From positions 35,304 through 99,303 of the forward strand of contig CAAGKF010000344.1 in the NCBI GenBank assembly GCA_900770345.1: a stretch of 64,000 nucleotides of DNA. The letters run 5' to 3'. Position 1 is the first letter of the stretch. Each line of letters starts with the position of its first letter. Below the pieces are notes generated by a model, which worked only from the letters and a program-made list of their open reading frames with translations, was not told the DNA's origin and ran no database searches. Shown here piece after piece: positions 1-8,734 of this stretch. The position numbers and the translations under genes were made by a program. The DNA comes from Lachnospiraceae bacterium. Its GTDB lineage: Bacteria; Bacillota; Clostridia; Lachnospirales; Lachnospiraceae.

Positions 1-1
1 G

Positions 2-868
2 GCGGTCACGCCTCAGATCGTGCCGGAGGATCAGCTGACCCGATGCGCCGGCTACTCCCAGACTCTTCAATCTGTATCCAACATCTTCAGCCCTGTGCTG
101 GCGGCTGTTCTTTACCAGAACTGGAGTATGGGCGGGATCATCCTGCTGGATGTGCTGGGTGCGCTGATTGCGGTATCAGCTCTGGCGGTGAGTCATATCC
201 CGGCTCTTCAGCAGTCTGATGAACAGAAGGAATTTCATATGCTGAGGGAGGCGGCGGAAGGCTTCCGGATTCTGAAAACGAAGAAGGGAGTAATGGGGCT
301 TGTACTGGTCAGTGCCCTTTATACGCTGGCTCTGATGCCTACAAGCGCGCTGTTCCCTCTTATGAGTATGTCTTATTTCGGAGGTACCAGTGTTCAGGCA
401 AGTATTGCGGAGGTGTCTTTTTCCGCAGGACTTCTGGCCGGATCTCTGATTCTCAGCCTGTGGGGCGGTACAAAAAACAGAGTACACATGATCATATTTT
501 CGTATCTGATCATGAGCCTCTGTCTTTTTGTGTCAGGTTCTCTTCCGCCTGACGGATTCTTTTTCTTTGCTGTCTGCTCTGCGGTTATGGGAATTTCAGG
601 CCCTTTTTACTGGGGAATGTACCGTCCGATCCTGCAGAGCAGCTTTGAGGACCGATATCTGGGCCGGATTATGTCTCTGGCCGGAAGCATTCAGGTCATG
701 ACGGCGCCTGCAGGCCTGGCCTTTTCAGGAGTGTTCGCGGAGCGGTTCGGCGTAGAAAAATGGTTTATTCTGGCCGGTGCTCTGACGTTGGCTGCGGCTT
801 TTATCTGTCTTCTGACGCCCTCCATCAGGAAATGTGACAGCGGGAAAAAGAGCGGAGCCGGTTATTAG
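2..868 (+). CDS. MFS transporter, C-terminal part (5' end outside window)
   Basis: Membrane transporter of the major facilitator superfamily, probably a drug or metabolite efflux pump. The reading frame is open to the left edge (AVTPQIVPEDQLTR runs in before any start), so the true start lies upstream; an internal GTG at position 20 is not a convincing start. The visible 289 residues hold about six to seven hydrophobic segments and the 'VPEDQLTRCAGYSQTLQSV' segment typical of macrolide-efflux-like MFS proteins between the two halves. The C-terminus ends in a basic hydrophilic tail. It converges with, and overlaps by four bases, the stop of the AGCS gene on the other strand. Family is confident; substrate is unknown. 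Confidence 0.85.
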   Translation, partial: AVTPQIVPEDQLTRCAGYSQTLQSVSNIFSPVLAAVLYQNWSMGGIILLDVLGALIAVSALAVSHIPALQQSDEQKEFHMLREAAEGFRILKTKKGVMGLVLVSALYTLALMPTSALFPLMSMSYFGGTSVQASIAEVSFSAGLLAGSLILSLWGGTKNRVHMIIFSYLIMSLCLFVSGSLPPDGFFFFAVCSAVMGISGPFYWGMYRPILQSSFEDRYLGRIMSLAGSIQVMTAPAGLAFSGVFAERFGVEKWFILAGALTLAAAFICLLTPSIRKCDSGKKSGAGY

Positions 869-2259
869 GATTTTTTACCAATGAATGTGTTTTCATAGTC
901 CTTCAGGGATTCTAGAGCCTGACCCGACAGGGGGATCAGCGCCATCATATTGAAGATCGTCATCAGACCGATACCGATGTCGCCCAGATCCCAGACAAAG
1001 GTATAGGCGGCCAGTCCTCCGATGAACAGCATGATCAGAGCCAGGATCTTGTAAGCAGTCTGGCTGGCCCAGTTGTCACCGAACAGGTAAGCCACGTTGG
1101 GGCGGGCGTAGAACAGAACCCCGATAAAGGTGGAAAAACTGAAAAGCCACAGGATGATGGCGATAAAAATTACACCCCACTGTCCCAGATGGTAATTCAT
1201 GGAGGTCTGCAGAAGATCCATGCCGGTCAGGCCCCGGGTCAGATCTGCGGGAGTCAGCAGCATGATCATGGCGGAGCAGCTGCAGATGACAATGGTGTCG
1301 ATAAATACGCCGAAGGCCTGCAGCAGACCTATTTTTGCAGGATGACTGGTATCGGCGGCGGCAGCCGCGCAGGGAGCGGAACCGGAGCCGGCTTCATTGG
1401 AGAACAGTCCTCTCTTTGCTCCGTTCATAAGAACAGCGCCGAAACCGCCTGCAGCCGCCTGACGCAAACCGAAAGCTTCCTCAAAGATCTGACGGAAAAC
1501 AGCGGGGAGCTGTCCGGCATTTTTTAAAATGATAAAAATAGTAGCCAGGAAATACAGTCCGGCCATAATGGGAACAACAACATCCAGAACCTTTACGGTG
1601 GCATTTTTCCGCAGCACGATTACTGCAGCCAGCAGTACCAGCAGAGCGGTGGTGTAAAGAGGTGGAATGCAGAAGGCGTTGTAAAAAGCGGAGGAGACGG
1701 AATTTCCGATCACCTGGCTGATGCCGCACCAGCAGATCAGTCCGGATACTGCAAACAGGGAAGCGATGAGGGAACGCTTTCGAACGCTGCCTTTTTTCAG
1801 GAAAAGATGATGGATGTAATAAGCCGGCCCGCCCCGATAGCCTCCGTAAAGGGGGTCTTTTTCTTTATAAATCTGAGCCAGAGCAGCTTCTGCGAAGGCA
1901 GTGGAAGAGCCTAAGATGGCAGTAAACCACATCCAGAAGACAGCCCCTGCTCCGCCTGCCGAAATGGCAGCTACCACACCGATCAGATTGCCCATGCCTA
2001 CTCTGGTGGCGGTGGAAATGATAAGAGCCTGCAGGCCCGAGATCGAGTTTTCATGGGAAGAGGTCTTTTTTTCGACAGCGATCCGCAGCATTTCCGGAAA
2101 GCGGCGGAAAAGCAGAAAACGGGTACGGAGTGTAAAGTAGATACCGGAAGGAATCAGCAGTATGACGAGAAGAGAAAGTCCCACACTGCTTCCTCCGGGA
2201 AGCGGGATCGTTACGAGATCGCCCCACAGCAGTCGGTATACGGATTGGAAAAGAGTCAT
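865..2259 (-). CDS. AGCS family sodium:amino-acid (alanine/glycine) symporter
   Basis: Integral membrane symporter of 464 residues importing alanine, glycine or a related amino acid with Na+. The length and about ten hydrophobic segments fit the AGCS (DAACS) family. Recognisable family blocks are the N-terminal 'RVGMGNLIGVVAAISAGG' segment, the 'GSSTAFAEAALAQIYK' helix, 'YRGGPAYYI' and 'SNEAGSGSAP' in the middle. A GGGGG-type Shine-Dalgarno sequence lies about eight bases before the ATG. It is divergent from the LysR gene that starts at 2382, so that regulator may control it. The exact amino acid transported cannot be read from the sequence. Confidence 0.92.
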   Translation of the reverse strand: MTLFQSVYRLLWGDLVTIPLPGGSSVGLSLLVILLIPSGIYFTLRTRFLLFRRFPEMLRIAVEKKTSSHENSISGLQALIISTATRVGMGNLIGVVAAISAGGAGAVFWMWFTAILGSSTAFAEAALAQIYKEKDPLYGGYRGGPAYYIHHLFLKKGSVRKRSLIASLFAVSGLICWCGISQVIGNSVSSAFYNAFCIPPLYTTALLVLLAAVIVLRKNATVKVLDVVVPIMAGLYFLATIFIILKNAGQLPAVFRQIFEEAFGLRQAAAGGFGAVLMNGAKRGLFSNEAGSGSAPCAAAAADTSHPAKIGLLQAFGVFIDTIVICSCSAMIMLLTPADLTRGLTGMDLLQTSMNYHLGQWGVIFIAIILWLFSFSTFIGVLFYARPNVAYLFGDNWASQTAYKILALIMLFIGGLAAYTFVWDLGDIGIGLMTIFNMMALIPLSGQALESLKDYENTFIGKKS

Positions 2260-2337
2260 TGGTATATCCCCCTGAAGGTTGTTTTTTTCTGTTTTTTAGT
2301 ATATAGTAAAAACGGGTATCTGTAAAATCAATAAATA

Positions 2338-2352
2338 CGATACTAAGAATCG
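2338..2352. promoter_or_regulatory. LysR-type operator candidate (CGAT-N7-ATCG)
   Basis: A 15-base interrupted palindrome, CGAT-ACTAAGA-ATCG, has the T-N11-A architecture of LysR-family boxes. It lies in the intergenic region between the divergent AGCS symporter and LysR genes, 30 bases before the LysR start. This is a prediction from shape and position only. Confidence 0.4.
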
Positions 2353-2381
2353 AAAAAATAGATGTTGAGGATCATAAAAGA

Positions 2382-3305
2382 ATGGATATCAAAAATCTGA
2401 TCACCTTTATTCATGTTGCGGAATTAAACAGTTTTACCAAGGCGGCAGCGACACTGGGATATTCCCAGTCTACGGTTTCGTTTCAGATCCGGCAGCTGGA
2501 AACGGAGCTGAATTCTCAGCTGTTTGAGAGGATCAATCACACGGTGGCGCTGACGGAAAAAGGAAGAGAAGTGCTGACATACGCTCATCAGGTCAGCAAG
2601 CTGACCAAGGAGCTGCAGGAAAGAATGCAGGAAAAGCAGGAGATTACGGGACATATGAGGTTAGCGATGGCGGATTCTCTCTGTGACTCCCTTCTGGGAG
2701 AGCATTTTGCGGACTTCCGCAGCCAGTATCCCGGAATCACATTAAAAATAACGGCTGCCGGGACGGAAGAAATGTTTCGTCTTCTGAATCACAATGAGGC
2801 GGATATTATTTTGACTCTGGACAATCACATTTATAATACGGAATATGTGATCGCGGGTGAAGAGCGGGTCAGCATGCATTTTATCTCCGCTGCCGGAAGT
2901 GCCTTTGACCGGCCGGGAGGAATATCCGTTAAAGAGCTGACGGATCAGCCTTTTATCCTGACGGAAAAGGGGATGAGTTACCGGCGGCTGATGGATGAAA
3001 AGCTGGCGGAAATGTCCCTGGAGATCATGCCTGTTCTTGAAATAGGAAGTGCGGGGCTGATCTGTTCCCTGGTGGAACAGGGGGCAGGGATTTCCTTCCT
3101 TCCGGATTATGTAACAGAACGCAGTGTCCGGGAGGGAAGAATCGTACGGCTGGAGGCAGAAGATTTTGAAATAGAGGTGTGGAAGCAGCTGCTGTATCAC
3201 CGTGATAAATGGCTTTCTCCGCAGATGGAGCTTGTGCTGCAGTATTGCCTGGACAGAGAATTTTCAGAGAAAGAGGCTTGCAGGCAGCGAAGGGCTGATA
3301 TATAA
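2382..3305 (+). CDS. LysR family transcriptional regulator
   Basis: DNA-binding transcription regulator of 307 residues. An N-terminal winged helix-turn-helix (about residues 1-60, with 'SFTKAAATLGYSQSTVSFQIRQLE') is followed by a linker helix and a periplasmic-binding-protein-like effector domain (about 90-295). The effector domain ends with 'GAGISFLPDYV', a common LysR motif. It is divergent from the AGCS amino-acid symporter, so regulation of that gene in response to an amino-acid-related ligand is the simplest inference. The ligand is not predictable. Confidence 0.9.
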   Translation: MDIKNLITFIHVAELNSFTKAAATLGYSQSTVSFQIRQLETELNSQLFERINHTVALTEKGREVLTYAHQVSKLTKELQERMQEKQEITGHMRLAMADSLCDSLLGEHFADFRSQYPGITLKITAAGTEEMFRLLNHNEADIILTLDNHIYNTEYVIAGEERVSMHFISAAGSAFDRPGGISVKELTDQPFILTEKGMSYRRLMDEKLAEMSLEIMPVLEIGSAGLICSLVEQGAGISFLPDYVTERSVREGRIVRLEAEDFEIEVWKQLLYHRDKWLSPQMELVLQYCLDREFSEKEACRQRRADI

Positions 3306-3371
3306 TAACCGGGTATCCCCGGAGGTTAAGGGAGAGATTTACAGAAAATTACTTACAGGAGTAAAAAGAAA

Positions 3372-4730
3372 GTGAAAAAGAAAATGAAAATGAAAAGATA
3401 TACGGCAATAGCTCTGCTTATAATGTCGGTATTGTATCTGAACGGGTGTACTTCCAAAGTATCCGCTCAGACTTTATCCGGAGCATCGTCTGCCGCTTCC
3501 GAAGAGCTGCCGGAAAAAAATGCGGTTGTCAATAATGGAGGCACGGTAGTCCGATATCAGGGAAGTGATTACTGCTGGCGGTATTCACCGGACAGTTTCA
3601 GCAGAGGAGGCCTTTTTGCTCAGTATTCCGCGGAGCAGAATACGCGCAATCAGATGGTAAGGATCCATCCTGACGGAACAGAAGAAGTTTTGTTTGAGGA
3701 CAGAGGAAACGGTGCTGTTTACATTTTAGGTGACAGAATGTATCTGAATTACGGATACAATAACCTGTATTCCGTTATGCCGGACGGAAGTGACCGGGTG
3801 GAATACGGAGCCTTCAGCGTATGGTCTTCGGATGACAGGGCCGGGACGCTTCTGGGATACAATACGGAGCTGTATGAGATACAGCTGATCGACAGGTCCG
3901 GAAATCTCCATTTTCTGATGGATGGAAAAGATGTGTGCTACGCGGGAACAGAAGGGGAATATTCTTACTGTTCACTGGTTGATAAGGAGACAAAGGAGCT
4001 GATACTTTATCAGATAAAAACAGACGGTACAAAGGATCCGGCGGAAATAGACCGCTATAAGCTTCCGGCAGATTATGCGGATTATACCAGCGCGCTTCAG
4101 GTGGCGGAGCTGGATGGTATTCTTTATTATTCCTACGGTTTCTATGCCGGTACCGGAGGCTATTTCCAGATGGGAGGCATCAATGCTGTAAAGCTGGACG
4201 GGACAGACGCTTATGAGTGTGTGGAATCCGGAGCCATTGCCGGAGAAGAATTTCAGGTGGAGAACAAAAACGGAGCCGTGCGGATTTACTATGTTCCGGC
4301 AGCCGGGGATGTGACAGGCTCCTGTATCGGATACTGGGATGACAGCGCTTACGGCGGCTGTGCAGTAAAAAACATGGCTTCGGGTGCAACGGAAGCTTCG
4401 GACTTCCCGCTCAGCAGAAGAGGCTCATTCGTCTATCTGGACGGAGCGGTAAGCAGGATGAAGGAGAATGAGGCAGCCTACGAAGAGCTGATACCCGAAA
4501 GCCTGGCTGACAGTCTGGGCTGTAACACCATTAGTGCAGCGGAAGATCAGGAAATGATGATCATCCGTAATCTGGAGCAGTTGGGAAAGGATATTTATTT
4601 TACCGTTGAAACCGGAAGGCGGGAGCCGTCAGAAGATGTGGGCTGGAGACCTTTCTATGTACGGGAAAGCTCGTCCTGCTATAAGATGAAGTCCGGTGAG
4701 GAGACGGCTCAGATGCTGTATACGTATTAA
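3372..4730 (+). CDS. Secreted lipoprotein of unknown function, beta-propeller-like
   Basis: Predicted lipoprotein of 452 residues. It starts at a GTG codon because AGGAG lies about 11 bases upstream; the first ATG (3384) would be too far away. The N-terminus is Lys-rich, then hydrophobic, and ends in a lipobox (LNGC) with the lipidated Cys near residue 26. The mature part has repeated short 'DGT/DGS' strands such as 'HPDGTEEV', 'MPDGSDRV' and 'KLDGTDAY', which resemble the DUF5050 or propeller-like lipoproteins common in Clostridia. No catalytic motif is visible. It stands alone between the LysR and UbiX genes on the same strand. Confidence 0.7.
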   Translation: MKKKMKMKRYTAIALLIMSVLYLNGCTSKVSAQTLSGASSAASEELPEKNAVVNNGGTVVRYQGSDYCWRYSPDSFSRGGLFAQYSAEQNTRNQMVRIHPDGTEEVLFEDRGNGAVYILGDRMYLNYGYNNLYSVMPDGSDRVEYGAFSVWSSDDRAGTLLGYNTELYEIQLIDRSGNLHFLMDGKDVCYAGTEGEYSYCSLVDKETKELILYQIKTDGTKDPAEIDRYKLPADYADYTSALQVAELDGILYYSYGFYAGTGGYFQMGGINAVKLDGTDAYECVESGAIAGEEFQVENKNGAVRIYYVPAAGDVTGSCIGYWDDSAYGGCAVKNMASGATEASDFPLSRRGSFVYLDGAVSRMKENEAAYEELIPESLADSLGCNTISAAEDQEMMIIRNLEQLGKDIYFTVETGRREPSEDVGWRPFYVRESSSCYKMKSGEETAQMLYTY

Positions 4731-4770
4731 AGCAGCCGAAAAAATATATTCCGGGAGAGAAGCTGAAAAT

Positions 4771-5343
4771 ATGGAAAAGAAACGTATCATTGTAGGTGCC
4801 GCGGGCGCCAGCGGAATGCCTGTGCTTGAGGCATGTCTGAGGCTCATCAGGGAGGCGGAAGAATTTGAAAGCTGCCTGATCATGAGCGAAAGTGCCAGGC
4901 TGACATACAGGCAGGAAATGGAAACAGAGCCGGAAGAAATGGAAAATCTGGCTGATCAGCTGCTTGACAACAGTGAGATCGGCGCCGGACCTGCCAGCGG
5001 TTCCTACCGAACGGCGGGGATGCTGATTGTGCCCTGCAGTATGAAAACGGCCGCCGGCATCTGCAGCGGCTATACGGATAATCTGATCCTGCGGGCGGCA
5101 GATGTGACCATAAAGGAACAGCGTCCGCTTGTTCTGGCAGCCAGGGAAACTCCTCTGAGCGCCATTCACCTGCGCAATCTCTATGAATTGTCACGGATAC
5201 CGGGGGTGCACATTATTCCTCCGATGATGACTTTTTATCACAGGCCAAAGAATATAGAGGATATGGTTTATCATACAGCGGCCAAACTGGTGGAGCCTTT
5301 CGGAATTGAGGCAAAGGAGTATCGCAGATGGAAAGGATTATAG
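4771..5343 (+). CDS. UbiX/Pad1-type flavin prenyltransferase
   Basis: Probably makes prenylated FMN, the cofactor of UbiD-type decarboxylases, by joining dimethylallyl phosphate to FMN. The 190-residue protein carries the family hallmarks: N-terminal 'VGAAGASGMPV' FMN-binding loop, 'ASGSYRTAGMLIVPCSMKT', 'RAADVTIKEQRPLVLAARETPLSAIHLRN' split across the middle, and 'PPMMTFYHRP' near the C-terminus. The ATG at 4771 is chosen because family homology begins there. Its stop overlaps the start of the next gene by 16 bases, which indicates translational coupling to the LpdD-like protein. No UbiD catalytic subunit is visible in this window. Confidence 0.88.
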   Translation: MEKKRIIVGAAGASGMPVLEACLRLIREAEEFESCLIMSESARLTYRQEMETEPEEMENLADQLLDNSEIGAGPASGSYRTAGMLIVPCSMKTAAGICSGYTDNLILRAADVTIKEQRPLVLAARETPLSAIHLRNLYELSRIPGVHIIPPMMTFYHRPKNIEDMVYHTAAKLVEPFGIEAKEYRRWKGL

Positions 5344-5711
5344 AGAAACAGCTGTCTTTTTCACGGCTGGAATTAAAAATTACGGCTGTGGGTGAGGACT
5401 GCCATCTTCTCTTTTCCGGCGGAGACAGGCCTCATATCGGCTGTTGTGTGCTGGCTGTTCCGCGTCCTTCTCTCACGGGAAACGGGAGCATAAGCTGCAC
5501 TTCTTCGGTTATAAATGTGACGGGACATAAGGATGAGGAAATCTGTCGTTTTCTGGCAGAGAGGGCGGCCATGGCCTGCGGCGCGGTGACGGTCTGCACC
5601 GGCGGCTTTCATGTGGATTCCATTTCCGCGGAACAGCTGAAGGAGGTTATGGAGGCAGTGAAGGAAATGGAAACCAGAATGCACAGTATGATCCGGGAAG
5701 AATTCAGGTAG
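5328..5711 (+). CDS. LpdD-like prenylated-flavin chaperone domain protein
   Basis: Small 127-residue protein resembling the LpdD/BsdD-type third subunit of non-oxidative hydroxyaryl decarboxylase systems, thought to handle the prenylated flavin. Visible similarity includes 'GGDRPHIGCCVLAVPRPS', 'SCTSSVINVTGHKDE' and the C-terminal 'GGFHVDSISAEQLKEV' segment. It overlaps the UbiX gene by 16 bases, and that pairing supports the assignment. It has no membrane segment. The family call rests on recognition of the pattern and the neighbour rather than on a catalytic motif. Confidence 0.7.
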   Translation: MERIIEKQLSFSRLELKITAVGEDCHLLFSGGDRPHIGCCVLAVPRPSLTGNGSISCTSSVINVTGHKDEEICRFLAERAAMACGAVTVCTGGFHVDSISAEQLKEVMEAVKEMETRMHSMIREEFR

Positions 5712-5740
5712 AGATACCGCGATTTCCATCCCCTTCGGTT

Positions 5741-7036
5741 TTAGCGTCTCATTTTCATCTTCTGTTCTTCAATTATAAGGCGGGACTCCTCCAGAGTGGT
5801 GCCCATAACATTTAAAAGCACACTGCGTTCCATAGTAGGAGCGTAATAGAAGCCTTGCTGGTATTCGCAGGAATAGCGGTTCAGAGCATTCAGCTGATTT
5901 TCTGTCTCCACCCCTTCTGCTATGATATGGATACCCAGTTCTCCGGCGATCTGGATCAGTCCTCCCGCAATGCAGGCTGATCGGGGATTTGTTTCCAGCT
6001 GCCACACAAACATCCGCTCCAGCTTTACGGTACTGATGGGAAGGTCCAGAATACAGTTTACGGGAGCGCAGCCGGAGCCGAAATTGTTCATGACCAGTTC
6101 AATTCCCATATCGGAGAGCTGCTGCATGGTAATGTTCAGGCTCAGATAAAGATTGGAAATAACAGAATCGTCAATTTCCAGAGCCAGCCGTCCGTTTGGT
6201 ATATGATAGGTCTCCAGGATCCGGGATATCTGATCGACAAAATCCTCCTGTACCAGAAGAATGGGGGACACGGGTACACAGACGGATTCAAATTCGTTTC
6301 CGTTTTCCAACAATGCGGCAATGCACTGTCCCGCCTGGTCTAAAGCATAGTAGCCTACAGCGCGTATCTGACCGGAGTCCTCGGCAATGGGCATGAATTC
6401 GGCAGCTCCCACAAGGCCGATTCCCTGAATGAAAATGCGCATATAGGAATCTGCTCTGGTAAAGCGTCCCTTTTTCAGATCATAGGTTGGGCGGAAGCGG
6501 ACTTCAATCTCCTGCTTTTCCAGGGCGGTCTGAAGATAAAGGGCAATGGCCTGCCGGCGCAGAAAGCGGCTGTGCATGCTGCTGTCGTATATGGCCATCT
6601 GATTCGGACCGTATTCCGCAGCGCAGGAAAGAGCCAGATCCAGGTGCTTCATCAGCTTTTCTCTGTCAGAGGCGTGGCCGGGATAGGAGCAGAGGCCGAT
6701 GTGGACGGAGCAGAGGCAGTCTACGCCCCATATCTTCCATACGTTTTCAAAGCGTTCCAGGATCTCCTCCGCCAGATCGGAGGCCTGCCCTTCGGAGTAA
6801 TCTTTCAGGATCAGAAGAAACTCCACACCGATATGGCGGCAGACATTTCCCTCCGTTACTTCTTCCAGATAAGCGGTGATCTGTCTCAGAAGTTCTTCGC
6901 AGTAGTCATAGCCGAAAGATTCGTTCAGATTTTTAAAATTGTACAGATGGAGCTTCAGTGCCACTCCCTTTGGCGAAGGAAGCGCGGCGGAAGAGTCCTC
7001 TTCGGGACTCTTATTTTTATGACAAAACAGGCTCAT
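5741..7036 (-). CDS. Degenerate GGDEF-EAL domain protein
   Basis: Protein of 431 residues with a GGDEF domain (about residues 25-150) followed by an EAL domain (about 155-415). The signature sites are changed: GGDEF reads IGVEF near residue 69; the EAL motif reads ADSYM near 195; the DDFG metal-binding motif reads NNFG near 317. The later Lys (VKLER) and the Glu in AEGVET remain. Both cyclase and phosphodiesterase activity are therefore likely lost, and the protein may act as a c-di-GMP sensor or scaffold. The second ATG (7036) is chosen because GGGAGG lies six bases before it; an upstream ATG at 7042 abuts the Shine-Dalgarno sequence. Confidence 0.85.
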   Translation of the reverse strand: MSLFCHKNKSPEEDSSAALPSPKGVALKLHLYNFKNLNESFGYDYCEELLRQITAYLEEVTEGNVCRHIGVEFLLILKDYSEGQASDLAEEILERFENVWKIWGVDCLCSVHIGLCSYPGHASDREKLMKHLDLALSCAAEYGPNQMAIYDSSMHSRFLRRQAIALYLQTALEKQEIEVRFRPTYDLKKGRFTRADSYMRIFIQGIGLVGAAEFMPIAEDSGQIRAVGYYALDQAGQCIAALLENGNEFESVCVPVSPILLVQEDFVDQISRILETYHIPNGRLALEIDDSVISNLYLSLNITMQQLSDMGIELVMNNFGSGCAPVNCILDLPISTVKLERMFVWQLETNPRSACIAGGLIQIAGELGIHIIAEGVETENQLNALNRYSCEYQQGFYYAPTMERSVLLNVMGTTLEESRLIIEEQKMKMRR

Positions 7037-7167
7037 GATCATCCTCCCATATAAAATTTTTGATTTTTTTTACATGGTTACATTATATAATAAAATGTTT
7101 ATAATCTCAATATTTTTAAATTTAAAATTAGAAAAATATGAAAACTATATAAATATTTTCTTTTTCT

Positions 7168-7195
7168 TTGCAAATTCAGTGAAATATGGTATACT
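7168..7195 (+). promoter_or_regulatory. Sigma-A type promoter candidate for the pyrH operon
   Basis: TTGCAA (7168-7173) is followed after 16 bases by TATACT (7190-7195), about 40 bases before the pyrH start. TTTGCA one base upstream gives a 17-base spacer. The surrounding 7050-7180 segment is very AT-rich, as expected upstream of a strong operon promoter. Confidence 0.5.
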
Positions 7196-7235
7196 GTCCA
7201 CGTAGGAAATAATCCCAAAAAGGAGAGATCTTCTG

Positions 7236-7937
7236 ATGGAGATGAAGAGGGTATTTTTAAAATTAAGCGGGGAGGCTCTGGCGGGGCCGAAGAAGACCGG
7301 TTTTGATGAAGATACGGTCAGAGAGGTAGCAAGACAGGTCAAGATCTCTGTTGACGCGGGTATACAGGTAGGTATTGTGATCGGCGGCGGAAATTTCTGG
7401 AGAGGCCGTACCAGCGAAGCGATTGACCGTACAAAGGCTGACCAGATCGGTATGTTGGCGACTATTATGAACTGTATTTATGTGTCTGAGATTTTCCGCA
7501 GCGAGGGAATGGCTACACAGATCCTGACGCCTTTTGAGTGCGGCTCTATGACAAAGCTTTTTTCCAAGGACAGAGCCAATAAGTGCTTTGAAAAGGGAAT
7601 GGTAGTGTTTTTTGCGGGCGGAACAGGCCATCCCTATTTCTCAACAGATACGGGAATTGCTCTGCGTGCCATTGAGATGGATGCGGACTGTATCCTTCTG
7701 GCAAAGGCTATTGATGGTGTATATGACAGTGATCCCAAGGTGAATCCGGATGCAAAGAAGTTTGACACGATCTCCATCCAGGAAGTGATCGATCGTAAGC
7801 TGGCAGTGGTGGATCTTACCGCATCGATTATGTGTATGGAACATAAGATGCCGATGGCTGTGTTCAGTCTCAATGAAAAGGACGGCATTGCCAATGCCAT
7901 GCAGGGACGTATCAACGGCACCATCGTGACAGCGTAG
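7236..7937 (+). CDS. pyrH: UMP kinase
   Basis: Phosphorylates UMP to UDP with ATP in pyrimidine nucleotide synthesis; cytoplasmic hexamer of the amino-acid kinase fold. The 233 residues match the usual bacterial length. Family blocks are visible: 'KLSGEAL' at the N-terminus, 'GGGNFWRG', 'ATIMNC', 'GTGHPYFSTDT' and 'DGVYDSDPK'. AGGAGAG lies nine bases before the ATG. It is the first gene of the operon that continues with frr, uppS, cdsA, dxr, rseP, ispG and polC, a conserved Firmicutes order. Confidence 0.97.
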   Translation: MEMKRVFLKLSGEALAGPKKTGFDEDTVREVARQVKISVDAGIQVGIVIGGGNFWRGRTSEAIDRTKADQIGMLATIMNCIYVSEIFRSEGMATQILTPFECGSMTKLFSKDRANKCFEKGMVVFFAGGTGHPYFSTDTGIALRAIEMDADCILLAKAIDGVYDSDPKVNPDAKKFDTISIQEVIDRKLAVVDLTASIMCMEHKMPMAVFSLNEKDGIANAMQGRINGTIVTA

Positions 7938-8035
7938 CTGCCCGGATGGAACGGATATATGCGGAACGGAAATATACGGAATGCAGGATATGAACATGAA
8001 TAAGCAGAGAAAGTCTGTATTAACAGGAGGAACCT

Positions 8036-8587
8036 ATGGAAGAATTAAAAATTTATGAGGACAAGATGAATAAGACGCTGGATGTTCTGCTGGATGATTA
8101 CGGCACCATCCGTGCCGGCCGTGCGAATCCTCACGTTCTGGACAAGATCAAAGTGGATTACTACGGAACACCTACGCCGATTCAGCAGGTTGGAAATATA
8201 TCCGTGCCGGAAGCGCGTATGATCGTGATCCAGCCGTGGGAAAAGAGTCTGTTAAAGGCGATTGAGAAGGCAATCCTGACCTCTGAACTGGGAATTAATC
8301 CCAACAATGACGGAAGCTGCATCCGCCTGATCTTCCCCGAGATGACAGAGGATCGCAGAAAAGCGGTAGCAAAGGATGTCAAGAAGAAAGGTGACAACGC
8401 AAAGGTTGCTATCCGCAATATCCGCCGTGACGCAAACGAAGCGTTTAAGAAGATGGAGAAGGCCGGAGATATGTCAGAGGATGATCTGACCGAGGCAACC
8501 GAGAAGATGCAGAAGCTGACTGACAAGATGATCGACAAGGTCGATAAAGCAGTAGAAACAAAGACCAAGGAAATTATGACAGTGTAA
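8036..8587 (+). CDS. frr: Ribosome recycling factor
   Basis: Splits post-termination ribosomes together with EF-G. The 183 residues match the family length closely. Conserved blocks are 'GRANPHVLDKIKVDYYGTPTP' (central), 'ISVPEARMIVIQPW', and the charged three-helix bundle at the C-terminus ('RRDANEAFKKMEKAGD'). AGGAGG precedes the ATG. It follows pyrH after 98 bases, the standard arrangement, and is separated from uppS by a long stem-loop. Confidence 0.97.
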   Translation: MEELKIYEDKMNKTLDVLLDDYGTIRAGRANPHVLDKIKVDYYGTPTPIQQVGNISVPEARMIVIQPWEKSLLKAIEKAILTSELGINPNNDGSCIRLIFPEMTEDRRKAVAKDVKKKGDNAKVAIRNIRRDANEAFKKMEKAGDMSEDDLTEATEKMQKLTDKMIDKVDKAVETKTKEIMTV

Positions 8588-8609
8588 TCCCTGTATTACG
8601 TATATAATG

Positions 8610-8661
8610 GATAATAAGGGGCAGGAGGCAGGAAGGAATCCTGCTTCCTGCCCCCATTATC
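8610..8661 (+). repeat. Long GC-rich stem-loop between frr and uppS
   Basis: Bases 8618-8633 pair with 8639-8654 in a 16-bp stem broken only by one G-T pair, with a five-base loop; an outer GATAAT/ATTATC pairing (8610-8615 with 8656-8661) extends it. No T-run follows, so it is not a classic intrinsic terminator. It probably forms a stable structure in the operon mRNA, for pausing, processing or differential decay of the frr and uppS parts. Confidence 0.6.
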
Positions 8662-8734
8662 TGCCAGGAACATGCCGGTGATGTGTTCTCCGGTTTTGTC
8701 ATACAGAAGTCATACAGAAGAAAGGTAAGATACA

